64,000 bases of DNA from JAEUMD01 sp036768475. GTDB lineage: Bacteria > Pseudomonadota > Alphaproteobacteria > Rhizobiales > Hyphomicrobiaceae. The position numbers and the translations under genes are program-made. Of this stretch, positions 7,868 through 16,181 are shown one piece after another. Where the stretch lies: positions 310,001 through 374,000 of the forward strand of contig DAIPMW010000001.1 in assembly GCA_036768475.1 (NCBI GenBank). Reading direction: 5' to 3'. Positions within the stretch are counted from its first letter, which is position 1. Each line of letters starts with the position of its first letter. The notes beneath the pieces were generated by a model. It ran no database searches. It was given only the letters and a program-made list of their open reading frames with translations, and was not told the DNA's origin.

Positions 7868-8992
7868 ATGACGGAAAACGACGAATTCGAAATATTCCTG
7901 GTGGCCACGCCCGGCCTGGAAGACGCGCTTCTCGCGGAAGCTCGAGAGAGGGGGTTCCGCGATACGAAAGCCGTGAAAGGCGGCGTCACGCTGGCTGGCG
8001 GCTGGCGCGAGGTATGGCGCGCGAATCTTGAACTTCGCGGCGCGACGCGCATTCTGGCGCGTATCGGCGCCTTTCGCGCCTTCCATCTAGCGCAGCTCGA
8101 CAAGCGCGCACGAAAACTTCCCTGGAAAGTGGTGCTGCGGCCTGACGTGGCGTTCAACGTCGAAGCCTCGTGCAAGAGTTCGCGTATCTACCATTCCGGT
8201 GCGACGGCGCAACGCATCGTGCGGGCCATTCGCGAGGAACTGGGCGCACCCGCATCGATGGAAGCGGAGATCACGGTGATGGCGCGGATCGAGGACGATC
8301 TTTGCACCGTCAGCGTCGATACCTCCGGTGTGCTGCTGCATAAGCGCGGACACAAGGAGGCGGTCAACAAAGCTCCCATGCGCGAGACAATGGCTGCGAT
8401 GCTTCTCAGACAGTGCGGCTACGAGGGAACGGAGCCCGTGGTCGATCCCATGTGCGGGTCGGGCACATTCGTCATCGAGGCTGCAGAGATCGCGGCGGGG
8501 CTGCAGCCAGGACGCGCGCGGCATTTCACCTTCGAGCTGCTCGCGACATTCGATGCGCACGCCTGGGCACGCATGCGGACCGAATCAGCCACGACACGCG
8601 CGAGGACGCCTGCCTTCAAGCTCTACGGCAGCGACAGAGATGCGGGCGCCATTGCAATGAGCCGCGCCAACGCGGAGCGCGCCGGCGTTTCCAGTCTGAC
8701 CGAATTCCGCCAGCTGGCGATCAGCGAGCTCACCGCACCGGAGGGTTCGCCGGGGCTGGTTATCGTCAATCCGCCCTATGGTGCGCGGCTTGGTGAGGCA
8801 TCGCATCTCAAACCGCTCTACAAGGCCCTGGGTCGAACGCTACTCGATCGGTTCAAGGGCTGGCGCGTGGGCCTCATCACGACCGACCCATCGCTCGCCA
8901 GGGCGACCGGCCTGCCATTCAAGCCTCCGGGAGCGCCGGTGTCACATGGGGGCCTGCGCGTGCGGTTATTTCAGACTGCGGGGCTTCGCTAG
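7868..8992 (+). CDS. THUMP-domain class I SAM-dependent RNA methyltransferase (RlmL-type)
   Basis: 374 aa. N-terminal ferredoxin-like/THUMP part (GLEDALLAEARERGFRDTKAVKGGV), followed by a Rossmann methyltransferase domain with motif I VDPMCGSGTFVIEAA, YGSDRDAGAIAMSRANAERAG and the catalytic motif IV IVNPPYGARLG. This is the layout of the RlmL N-half, which makes m2G2445 in 23S rRNA; in alphaproteobacteria such single-domain proteins are common. The frame is open further upstream to 7679, but the ATG at 7868 (MTENDEFEIFL) starts where family similarity begins. The TAG stop is formed by the border of a family A repeat. Confidence 0.9.
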   Translation: MTENDEFEIFLVATPGLEDALLAEARERGFRDTKAVKGGVTLAGGWREVWRANLELRGATRILARIGAFRAFHLAQLDKRARKLPWKVVLRPDVAFNVEASCKSSRIYHSGATAQRIVRAIREELGAPASMEAEITVMARIEDDLCTVSVDTSGVLLHKRGHKEAVNKAPMRETMAAMLLRQCGYEGTEPVVDPMCGSGTFVIEAAEIAAGLQPGRARHFTFELLATFDAHAWARMRTESATTRARTPAFKLYGSDRDAGAIAMSRANAERAGVSSLTEFRQLAISELTAPEGSPGLVIVNPPYGARLGEASHLKPLYKALGRTLLDRFKGWRVGLITTDPSLARATGLPFKPPGAPVSHGGLRVRLFQTAGLR

Positions 8993-9093
8993 AGCATGTT
9001 GAGCTGAAGTGTGCAGCGGTTCAGCGTGAAAAACATGCTCCAAACAAGGTCCTGGATCGCATTCATGTTTGACGGAAACATGAATGCAGTCTC
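8989..9093 (+). repeat. Family A palindromic element, copy 1 (full)
   Basis: Starts CTAGAGCATGTTGAGCTG and runs through the linker CAAACAAGGTCCTGGATCGC to the second hairpin with ATTCATGTTT/AAACATGAAT arms. The left border CTAG carries the stop codon of the methyltransferase gene (8990-8992). Confidence 0.9.
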
Positions 9094-9159
9094 GAGCATC
9101 GCCGCCAGCGCAGCACGCGGCCGGGTCCCGAGTCGCATCACTGGTGGGTCGAGGAAAAC

Positions 9160-9654
9160 ATGATTGCGCGAAACGATCCCGATGCAACGCTGAAGCGCCT
9201 ATCGGCGTCGGCATTCCGCCGACGCTTCCACCTCGATCGGCGCGAGCGCACCTATCTCCACACCAAGGGCCGGACGGAGATCTTGCAGCATGCGCGCAGT
9301 TTCATCGCCGAGAGGCTGGCACCCGCGCACCCGCCAAACGATGGCAAACAGACACCGATGCGCGGACATCCTGTATTCGTCGCCCAGCATGCAACCGCGA
9401 CCTGCTGCAGGGACTGCATTGCCAAGTGGCATGGAATCGCAACCGGACGTTCACTCACCCAGGCCGAACAGGACTTCGCAGTGGCGCTCATCGCGCGGTG
9501 GATCGATGGTGAGTCCCAGCGTCCGATGCCCAGTGACTTAGAAGCTTCGCAGCAGCAGGCCAAGAGGCGTCACGCAACCCCGGCCAAGACTGACGACGAT
9601 GCCCAGCACGACCTGTTCGCGGTGCGTTCAGACATCGGCAAGACGACAAACTGA
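9160..9654 (+). CDS. DUF4186 domain-containing protein
   Basis: 164 aa. The central region is a clear DUF4186 signature: YLHTKGRTEILQHARSFI, RLAPAHPPNDGKQTPMRGHP, VFVAQHATATCCRDCIAKWH, followed by LTQAEQDFAVALIARWI. The CCRDC and conserved His residues suggest metal binding, but the family has no established function. The C-terminal 40 residues are polar and probably unstructured. It stands alone between a family A repeat and radC (opposite strand, converging, 19 bases apart). Confidence 0.88.
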   Translation: MIARNDPDATLKRLSASAFRRRFHLDRRERTYLHTKGRTEILQHARSFIAERLAPAHPPNDGKQTPMRGHPVFVAQHATATCCRDCIAKWHGIATGRSLTQAEQDFAVALIARWIDGESQRPMPSDLEASQQQAKRRHATPAKTDDDAQHDLFAVRSDIGKTTN

Positions 9655-9673
9655 GGCGCGCTGCCATGAACCA

Positions 9674-10468
9674 TCATAAAAGCCGCAGGGCGCGGAAGCT
9701 GGCGTGCCCCTCGCGGCCGACGACGATGTGATCGTGGACCGCGATGTTGAAAGGCCGCGCAGCCTCGACGATCAACTTCGTCATGTCGATGTCGGCACGC
9801 GACGGCGTCGGGTCGCCAGAGGGATGATTGTGCACCAGGATCAGCGCAGTAGCGCCGACTTCGAGCGCCCGCTTGACCACTTCGCGTACATACACGGGCG
9901 TGTGGTCGACAGTGCCCTGGCCCTGCACCTCATCGGTGATGATCTTGTTCTTCTTGTCCAGGAAGAGAATGCGGAACAGTTCACGCTGCTCGTAGCCTTG
10001 CGCGGCGTGTACATAATCCAGCACTTCGGAGGTGGAGGACAGGGACGGCCGGCGGACCAGCTCGTCGCGCTTCAGTCGCAAGGCCACCGCGCGAATGAGT
10101 TTCAGCTCGGAGGCGACCGATTCACCGGCGCCTTTTACCTCCTTGATGCGCTCGGGGGCGGCGTTGATCACCTCTGCGAATGAGCCAAAGCGAGCCAGCA
10201 AGCGTTTCGCCAAATCCTTCGTGTCGCGTCTGGGAATGGCGCGAAAAAGCAGCAGCTCAAGCAGCTCGTAGTCGGGCATGGCGTCGGCGCCGCCGACCGA
10301 AAAGCGTTGACGCAAACGCTCGCGATGGCCGATGTGCAGCGGCAGCGGCTGCTCAAGGAATGAGCCCTGAGCGGGCGCATTGGTGCCGCTTGGATAGTCC
10401 ACCTCGTCCGCTCGCGGCGGGCCCGGCACCAACGGAGATCTGGGGGCGGACCGATCGGACGGCGACAT
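9674..10468 (-). CDS. radC: RadC family JAB/MPN protein
   Basis: 264 aa. N-terminal helix-hairpin-helix-like part (IKEVKGAGESVASELKLI) and C-terminal JAB1/MPN domain with the metal-site motif LVHNHPSGDPTPSRADIDMT. Residues 1-50 are a Pro-rich extension before the family-like HRERLRQRF. Despite the old name DNA repair protein RadC, the molecular role of the family is not settled. It is normally found next to map in Rhizobiales, as here, with a family A repeat now between the two. Confidence 0.93.
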   Translation of the reverse strand: MSPSDRSAPRSPLVPGPPRADEVDYPSGTNAPAQGSFLEQPLPLHIGHRERLRQRFSVGGADAMPDYELLELLLFRAIPRRDTKDLAKRLLARFGSFAEVINAAPERIKEVKGAGESVASELKLIRAVALRLKRDELVRRPSLSSTSEVLDYVHAAQGYEQRELFRILFLDKKNKIITDEVQGQGTVDHTPVYVREVVKRALEVGATALILVHNHPSGDPTPSRADIDMTKLIVEAARPFNIAVHDHIVVGREGHASFRALRLL

Positions 10469-10490
10469 GAACCCCCCAATATTTAATTCT

Positions 10491-10597
10491 CTAGAGCATG
10501 TTTAGCTGAAGTGTGCAGCACTTCAACGTGAAAAACATGCTCGAAACAATGTACTGGATCGCGTTCATGTTTCCGTCAAACATGTACGCGATCTAGC
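10491..10597 (+). repeat. Family A palindromic element, copy 2 (full, best folded)
   Basis: Between map and radC. Two hairpins: outer GAGCATGTTT/AAACATGCTC with inner TGAAGTG/CACTTCA, then GCGTTCATGTTT paired with AAACATGTACGC. Both borders read CTAGA/TCTAG-like (CTAGAGC at the left, GATCTAGC at the right). Confidence 0.92.
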
Positions 10598-10612
10598 TGA
10601 CCTAAGCAGGAC

Positions 10613-11449
10613 TCAAAGTGCGATCGGCTCGGCATGATAGGGCGGCTTATGGAAACCGCCAGGCGACAGCGTGAAGATCTCGCAGCCGTCCTCCGTCACG
10701 CCGACTGTATGTTCGAACTGGGCGGAGAGTTCGCGATCGCGGGTCACTGCAGTCCAGCCGTCCGGCAGAACCTTCACGTGCGGACGGCCGAGGTTGATCA
10801 TCGGCTCGATGGTAAAGAACATGCCGGGCTTCAGCTCCGGGCCATCACCCGCCTCGCCATAGTGCAGGATGTTCGGACGGTCATGGAAAAGCCGGCCGAG
10901 ACCGTGTCCACAAAAATCGCGCACGACACTGCAGCGCTCCGCTTCCGCGAATTGTTGAATGGCCGCGCCAATGTGGCCGGTGGTGTTGCCGGGCTTCACG
11001 GCCGCAATGCCGCGCATCAATGCTTCGTATGTGACCTCGATCAGCCGCTCAGCGCGACGTGAGATCTCGCCGACGGCAAACATGCGGCTTGTATCACCAT
11101 GCCAGCCGTCAACGATCAGTGTCACGTCTATGTTGACAATATCGCCTTCTTTCAAAGGCTTCGGTCCTGGAATCCCGTGACATACGACGTGATTTACGGA
11201 CGTACAGATGGAGCGGGGAAAGCCGCGGTAATTGAGTGGCGCGGGCACGGCGCCATTGGAGAGCGCGAACTCGAAGACGATGTCGTCGAGTTCTTCAGTG
11301 CGAACACCGGGGCGCACGTGCGGTACCAGCAGGTCCAGTGCAGCAGACGCGAGCTGCCCTGCTTTTCTCATTCCCTCGAAGTCGGCAGGCCCGTGCAGGC
11401 GTATGCCGTTGTCACTCAGCGGTTCGTGGAGGCGGTCCAGTGTTGTCAT
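10613..11449 (-). CDS. map: Type I methionine aminopeptidase
   Basis: Removes the initiator Met from nascent proteins. 278 aa. The pita-bread fold metal ligands are visible: NIDVTLIVDGWHGDTSRMF (two Asp), FCGHGLGRLFHD (His), FFTIEPM (Glu) and FEHTVGV (Glu). The substrate His is in VVCHGIPG. The N-terminus carries about 20 extra residues before the first conserved helix (FEGMRKAGQLASAAL). Followed by a family A repeat and radC on the same strand. Confidence 0.96.
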   Translation of the reverse strand: MTTLDRLHEPLSDNGIRLHGPADFEGMRKAGQLASAALDLLVPHVRPGVRTEELDDIVFEFALSNGAVPAPLNYRGFPRSICTSVNHVVCHGIPGPKPLKEGDIVNIDVTLIVDGWHGDTSRMFAVGEISRRAERLIEVTYEALMRGIAAVKPGNTTGHIGAAIQQFAEAERCSVVRDFCGHGLGRLFHDRPNILHYGEAGDGPELKPGMFFTIEPMINLGRPHVKVLPDGWTAVTRDRELSAQFEHTVGVTEDGCEIFTLSPGGFHKPPYHAEPIAL

Positions 11450-11573
11450 TATTGGTTTTCAGCGCGCATGTAGGTTTCAATTCTCTGAAATCTAGTGCAA
11501 AATTTCAAAATCGCAAATGGACGACGCAACAAGTCCGCGCAACCAGAAAAATTGTGCAGGGAGGAGAATAGCG

Positions 11574-13502
11574 ATGCAGGACGGGTCTGTTGGCAAGACC
11601 GTGACGGTATTGGCGGTGTCCCTGTTCGCTGCTGGGGGGGTAGCCGCGGCTGTGACCGGAGCAAGGCCTGATCTCAATCGCAACGGTTCAACTCTGACAT
11701 CGGCCACTCTACCCAACTGGAATATCGCAGAGATCTGTGCATCCGACAGCGCCAGCGGGCAGTGCCGTATTCTGGAATCGGAAGCCCGCAGAACACTTTC
11801 GGGTGGCTGGGCGGAAGTGTCTGAAGATTTCCGCGACGCATGCCTTGGGTCGATCACGAGTCCGTACGACAAATCCTACCGCCTGTTGTCACAATGCCTC
11901 GAAAGACAAGTGCTGAAGAGACTTGACGGCGCAACCACCCGGACCGCGGGGATAGCCAATCCGCTGGTGAACACAGCGCACGCCGCCGAGGCGAAGGCCG
12001 CCGGTGGCGACGCCGTACTGCCGACGACCAGCACCGCCGATCTCATTGCCGCACGTGAGGCATGGGGCGAGGGTGGCGAGCCGAAACCGGTTGATGCTCC
12101 ACTTGCCGCAGGAGCCGTCTCACCGCTTCCGGCCGATGCTGCTGCAGCGCCGAAGGGCTTTGAGGGTGAGCCGACGGTTCATCCACTGGAAGCCACACCG
12201 GCAGCTCAGCTCACTCCGATGCCACTCGACCAGATCGCGGATGCCCTAAAAAAGCTGCTTGCCGAGCGCGAGGGCTGGCTCAAAGCGCCGCCGGCCATGC
12301 CGACAGCTCCCAAGGCCAGCAGAGCGAGCAACGGATATGCGGTCTTGCCGACGACCAGCACCGCCGATCTCATCGCGCAACGCGAAACCTGGGGCAGTTC
12401 GCCGTCCACCGGCTCCCCGTCAGGCAACGCAACTGCAGCCGCGGCGCCGGCCGCCGACGCTTCGAGCGGCTATGCCATGCTGCCGACGACGAGTACGGCG
12501 GACCTGATTGCCGCGCGCGAAGCTTGGGGCGAGGGTCCGCAACCCAAAGACGTACCAGCGCCGTTGGCGACCGGTACCTATTCGCCCCTACCATCCAACA
12601 AGGTCGAACTGCCCAAGGGCTTCGAGGGCGAGCCGACGGTACATGCGCTCCAGGCCACTCCGGCACCGCAAATGACGCCGGTACCGCAAGGCCAGATCGA
12701 CGATGCTTTGAAGAAGCTTTTCGCTGAGCGCGAGGGCTGGCTGGCGGCACCGTCCAAAGACGCCGCGGTGCCGGCGGCCGGTGCGCCGGGGACTTCGGGT
12801 GGCTTCGCCCTACTTCCGACGACCAGTACCTCTGATCTGATCGCCGCGCGTGAAGCATGGGGCAAGGGCGGGCCTGCCAAGAAGGTGGCCGCACCTCTGG
12901 CGGCCGGCACCAAGTCACCACTGCCCGCCGACAAGGCCGCGCCGCTCAAAGGCTTCTCGGGCGAGCCCAAAGTGCATGCATTGCAGGCCACGCCAGTTGC
13001 GCAGCCGACACCGATACCGCAGAGCCAGATCGACGACGCGATGAAGAAGCTGCTCGCGGAGCGCGAGAGCTGGGGCAAAGCACCCTCGAAGGGCACCGCT
13101 GCGGCTGCTCCTGCGGCGACATCGCGTTCCGCCGAAGCGTCCGACTGCGAGGCCAAGCTGCGCCAAGCAGCGGCGTCCGGAGTGATCCTGTTCGAATCGT
13201 CAAGCGCGAGCATCAGTGCGGCGAGCAACAAGACGCTCGACCAGCTGGCGAGCGTGGCAAAGGGTTGCAAGACGGGCCGTATCAGGGTCGAAGGTCACAC
13301 CGATTCGACGGGCCGGGCCTCGTTTAACAAGACGCTCTCGGAGCAGCGCGCCAAGGCAGTGGTCGGCTATCTCACCAAATCTGGCGTCGCAGCTGACCGT
13401 ATCGAGGCAGTGGGCTTTGGCCAGGAGAAGCCCGTCGCCAGCAACAACACGGCAGAAGGGCGCGCGAAAAACCGCCGCATCGAGTTCACGGTCGTGGAAT
13501 GA
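11574..13502 (+). CDS. OmpA-family envelope protein with four LPTTST-type internal repeats
   Basis: 642 aa. The ATG at 11574 follows GGGAGGAG by about seven bases and opens a hydrophobic signal/anchor (VTVLAVSLFAAGGVAAAV). Residues 60-145 form a Cys-containing segment (EICASDSASGQCRI, FRDACLGSI, LLSQCLERQ). Then come four repeats beginning YAVLPTTSTADLIAAREAWG; repeats 1, 3 and 4 are about 100-110 residues and continue with KGFEGEPTVH and ALKKLLAEREGW, repeat 2 is cut to about 45 residues. The C-terminal 110 residues are an OmpA peptidoglycan-binding domain (RIRVEGHTDSTGRASFNKTLSEQRAKA cut at VEGHTDSTG, and NRRIEFTVVE at the end). Likely ties the outer envelope to peptidoglycan. No family name beyond OmpA is safe. 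Confidence 0.85.
   Translation: MQDGSVGKTVTVLAVSLFAAGGVAAAVTGARPDLNRNGSTLTSATLPNWNIAEICASDSASGQCRILESEARRTLSGGWAEVSEDFRDACLGSITSPYDKSYRLLSQCLERQVLKRLDGATTRTAGIANPLVNTAHAAEAKAAGGDAVLPTTSTADLIAAREAWGEGGEPKPVDAPLAAGAVSPLPADAAAAPKGFEGEPTVHPLEATPAAQLTPMPLDQIADALKKLLAEREGWLKAPPAMPTAPKASRASNGYAVLPTTSTADLIAQRETWGSSPSTGSPSGNATAAAAPAADASSGYAMLPTTSTADLIAAREAWGEGPQPKDVPAPLATGTYSPLPSNKVELPKGFEGEPTVHALQATPAPQMTPVPQGQIDDALKKLFAEREGWLAAPSKDAAVPAAGAPGTSGGFALLPTTSTSDLIAAREAWGKGGPAKKVAAPLAAGTKSPLPADKAAPLKGFSGEPKVHALQATPVAQPTPIPQSQIDDAMKKLLAERESWGKAPSKGTAAAAPAATSRSAEASDCEAKLRQAAASGVILFESSSASISAASNKTLDQLASVAKGCKTGRIRVEGHTDSTGRASFNKTLSEQRAKAVVGYLTKSGVAADRIEAVGFGQEKPVASNNTAEGRAKNRRIEFTVVE
12009..13110 (+). repeat. 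In-frame tandem repeats inside the OmpA-family gene
   Basis: Units begin near 12009, 12337, 12472 and 12805, each coding for LPTTST[AS]DLIA. The second unit lacks the KGFEGEP half. Sequence differences are mainly synonymous or between Lys/Gly/Pro-rich parts, so the repeats are old rather than a recent duplication. Confidence 0.85.
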
Positions 13503-13676
13503 ACCCCGTGTGACGTCGACGATGCTCTTGGAGCAGGTCTGGTCCAGGTGAAGCCGCCTCGACGAATGCTGCGCAGACACTGGGCGCAGGATCGTGGTCG
13601 GCGCTGACAATTTATCGCTTCGCCACGGGCTGCGCTGTATGCACTGTGATGGAAGCGCACCATATGTCGGAATGAA

Positions 13677-13702
13677 AAACGGCGGGCATTGGCCCGCCGT
13701 TT
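13677..13702 (-). terminator. Intrinsic terminator of rplS
   Basis: Perfect 11-bp stem (13677-13687 / 13692-13702) with a four-base loop. Read on the minus strand the stem is followed by a run of Ts, 28 bases past the rplS stop. Confidence 0.9.
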
Positions 13703-13729
13703 CGATATTCGTCACGGATCGAGAAGGCC

Positions 13730-14410
13730 TCAGCCTTTCGCCTCGCCCTCAGCTTCCGCTGCAGCAGCATCGGCCTCGGCCTTGGCCAGAGCGGCGGAGG
13801 CTTCCGCGATGACACGCTGTGCCTGGCCGACCCAATCGTCCCTTTCGATCTTGCCATCGAGCTGGAGGTTCTCGTCGACGTTGGCGATGTCCTCGTCGGA
13901 GAAGTTGGCGATCTGCTCAAGCTTGATGCAGTTGAGCTGCTTCAGGCGTGCCATCAGATCGGCGTCGATGCCGTTGATCTGTGTCAGGTCCTCGGCCTCG
14001 CCCTTCGGCTTCTTGAAGCCTTTCCAGGCGGCATTCAAGCGGCGGGCGCGGGCGTCGGTGCGCTCGGCGATGCGGGCAGACTTGCCGCGGCGGCCACGCA
14101 GGTAATAGAGCTTGGCGCGGCGGACCTTACCGCGACGGAGCACCTCAATAGAGGTGATGAAGGGCGAGTAGATCGGGAAGACGCGCTCCACGCCCTCGCC
14201 ATAAGAGATCTTGCGGACGGTGAAGCTCTCGTTAAGGCCGGCACCTGAGCGGGCAATGCAGACGCCCTCGTAAGCCTGGTTACGCGTGTTGTTGCCCTCA
14301 ATGACCTTGACCATGACCTTCAGCGTGTCGCCGGGGCCGAACTCGGGGACGGCGCGCTTGGCGGTGATCGCCTTGATCTGCTCCTGCTCGAGCTGCTTGA
14401 TGATGTCCAT
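13730..14410 (-). CDS. rplS: 50S ribosomal protein L19 with long C-terminal helix-hairpin-helix extension
   Basis: Structural protein at the 30S-50S interface. Canonical L19 occupies residues 1-120: MDIIKQLEQEQIKA, GDTLKVMVKVIEGN, YEGVCIARSGAGLNESFTVR (within that stretch), IEVLRRGKVRRAKLYYLRGR. The protein then continues for about 105 residues: a basic helix, the segment LTQINGIDADLMARLKQLNC, IEQI-type FSDEDIANVDENLQLDGKI and an Ala/Glu-rich tail. That second block resembles the helix-hairpin-helix extension usually seen on alphaproteobacterial L21. The open frame extends upstream to 14761, but the ATG at 14410 is the family start. Total 226 aa against about 120 for the E. coli protein. Confidence 0.93.
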   Translation of the reverse strand: MDIIKQLEQEQIKAITAKRAVPEFGPGDTLKVMVKVIEGNNTRNQAYEGVCIARSGAGLNESFTVRKISYGEGVERVFPIYSPFITSIEVLRRGKVRRAKLYYLRGRRGKSARIAERTDARARRLNAAWKGFKKPKGEAEDLTQINGIDADLMARLKQLNCIKLEQIANFSDEDIANVDENLQLDGKIERDDWVGQAQRVIAEASAALAKAEADAAAAEAEGEAKG

Positions 14411-14799
14411 GTTCTTAAATCCTTGATTTTGTTCATCAATGCAGAGGAGCCACAAATCCCTGACCCGGCCCTTCCGGACGGGTGGGAGCGGCTCGTGCGG
14501 CCCGGTTTTCCGGGCGTCCCAGCTAAAGGGGAATTCTTGTTGGCCGGGTGATATCCGAAGTTGCGGGCTTTGTCGAGCACAGAGCGGGCAATACGGGGCG
14601 CTTCGCTTGACCCGCCCTGCACCGTTCTGCGCATGCCTGCCCATCCACACCGGCACGGCATCCGCGACCTTCTCCGGCATTGACCGGGCCGGGCCGGGCC
14701 CCCAAGTTAACCGCTCCGAATTGAACAGGTTTCGGGCTTGCCAGCCAGCTGGCCGCGTCATGGCGGCATTCGCAGCCCGGCCGCCGAAGGAGATTACGC
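14411..14799. other. Intergenic region between divergent rplS and trxB
   Basis: 389 bases of promoter region for two divergent genes. Apart from a GC-rich stretch near 14690-14705 (GGGCCGGGCC repeats) I see nothing definable. trmD and rimM, often next to rplS, are not here. Confidence 0.4.
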
Positions 14800-15768
14800 A
14801 TGTCGAGCCCCCGCCACGCCAAAGTCCTGATCCTCGGCTCGGGGCCCGCCGGTTACACGGCCGCCATCTATGCCGCGCGCGCGATGTTGAAGCCGCTTTT
14901 GATCCAAGGCATCCAGCCGGGCGGGCAGCTCACCATCACGACGGACGTCGAGAACTATCCGGGCTTCGCCGAAGCGATCCAGGGGCCGTGGCTGATGGAG
15001 CAGATGGAAGCGCAGGCGCGCCACGTCGGCACCGAGATCGTGATGGACCACATCGCGAAGGTCGATCTCAAAGCACGGCCGTACCGGCTCGAAGCCGATT
15101 CGGGGGATGCCTATACGTGCGATGTGCTGATCATCTGCACCGGCGCACAAGCGCGGTGGCTCGGCATACCCTCGGAGGAATTCTTCAAGGGTTACGGCGT
15201 GTCCGCTTGCGCGACGTGCGACGGCTTCTTCTATCGCGGCAAGGAGGTGATCGTGGTGGGCGGCGGCAATACCGCAGTCGAGGAAGCAATCTTTCTCACC
15301 AACTTCGCCTCGAAGGTAACGGTGGTACATCGCCGCAACGAGTTCCGCGCTGAGCGCATCATGCAGGATCGCCTGTTCAAGAACCCGAAGATCGAGGTCG
15401 TCTGGGATTCGGTGATTGAGGAGATCACCGGTGACAAGGATCCGAAATCGGTAACGGGCGTGACGCTGAAGAACGTCAAGACCGGCGAGGTCTGTGAGCG
15501 CAAGGCGGACGGCGTGTTTATCGCCATTGGACATGCCCCGGCGACCGAACTCTTCAAGGGGCAGCTTGAGATGAAGGACTCGGGCTACCTTCTCGTCAAG
15601 CCCGGCACGGCCTCGACCAGCGTACCCGGCGTGTTCGCTGCCGGAGACGTGACCGACGATATCTATCGCCAGGCGGTGACGGCAGCGGGCATGGGTTGCA
15701 TGGCGGCACTCGAAGCCGAGAAATACATTCACACGCTGGAAAGTGAGGCGAGCAAGGCGGCGGAGTGA
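14800..15768 (+). CDS. trxB: Thioredoxin-disulfide reductase
   Basis: FAD/NADPH enzyme that reduces thioredoxin. 322 aa, normal length. FAD-binding ILGSGPAGYTAAIYAAR at residues 7-23, redox-active Cys pair in SACATCDGFFYRG, NADPH-binding VGGGNTAVEEA, and the second FAD motif GVFAAGDVTDDIYRQAVTAAG. ATG at 14800. It is transcribed away from rplS and converges on a GNAT gene. Confidence 0.97.
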   Translation: MSSPRHAKVLILGSGPAGYTAAIYAARAMLKPLLIQGIQPGGQLTITTDVENYPGFAEAIQGPWLMEQMEAQARHVGTEIVMDHIAKVDLKARPYRLEADSGDAYTCDVLIICTGAQARWLGIPSEEFFKGYGVSACATCDGFFYRGKEVIVVGGGNTAVEEAIFLTNFASKVTVVHRRNEFRAERIMQDRLFKNPKIEVVWDSVIEEITGDKDPKSVTGVTLKNVKTGEVCERKADGVFIAIGHAPATELFKGQLEMKDSGYLLVKPGTASTSVPGVFAAGDVTDDIYRQAVTAAGMGCMAALEAEKYIHTLESEASKAAE

Positions 15769-15849
15769 GCTTTCGGCATCACACCAGCAACAGTGTTCTC
15801 AATCTGGAGGTTGAGACTTCGGTGAAATTGTTGTCGCTGTGATCGGATT

Positions 15850-16146
15850 CTACTGGGTCATCACGTCGGCCCACTCGGGATGTTTGCGATACTGCGCTCT
15901 CACGTAAGGGCAGATCGGGATGATCTTGAAGTCATTGCTACGGGCATCCGCAATCATGTACTCGACGAGCGCCAAGGCAGCGCCCGTGCCCTTCATGTTG
16001 TCGGGAGCGCCCGTGTGATCGGCGCTGATGAGCTTGGGGCCACGACGCGTAAAGGTGATCTCGGCCTCACCTTCGATCCCTTCAATACGTGCAACGTATC
16101 GTCCCTTGCCTTCGCCGTCCTCGCGCTCGATCGTGATGTCGGGCAT
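15850..16146 (-). CDS. Small GNAT-like N-acetyltransferase (YjdJ type)
   Basis: 98 aa, typical of the minimal Gcn5-related acetyltransferases (Acetyltransf_CG group): beta strands around GEAEITFTRRG, the acetyl-CoA loop NMKGTGAALALVEYMI, and the ending IIPICPYVRAQYRKHPEW that marks this group. Substrate unknown. Last gene of the minus-strand redox cluster, 35 bases after the pirin gene, so probably co-transcribed with it. Confidence 0.88.
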   Translation of the reverse strand: MPDITIEREDGEGKGRYVARIEGIEGEAEITFTRRGPKLISADHTGAPDNMKGTGAALALVEYMIADARSNDFKIIPICPYVRAQYRKHPEWADVMTQ

Positions 16147-16181
16147 TACATTGCTCCTGTTGGATTGGCTCAGCCCAACTT

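Noticed and set aside
8989..9093. Family A as an insertion sequence
   Set aside because: Too short, no transposase frame in any copy; treated as non-autonomous.
11574..13502. Sortase (LPXTG) signal in the LPTTST repeats
   Set aside because: Motif repeats internally, no following hydrophobic and basic tail; organism is Gram-negative.
14411..14761. N-terminal extension of the rplS frame
   Set aside because: Non-family sequence upstream of the standard L19 start MDIIKQLE.
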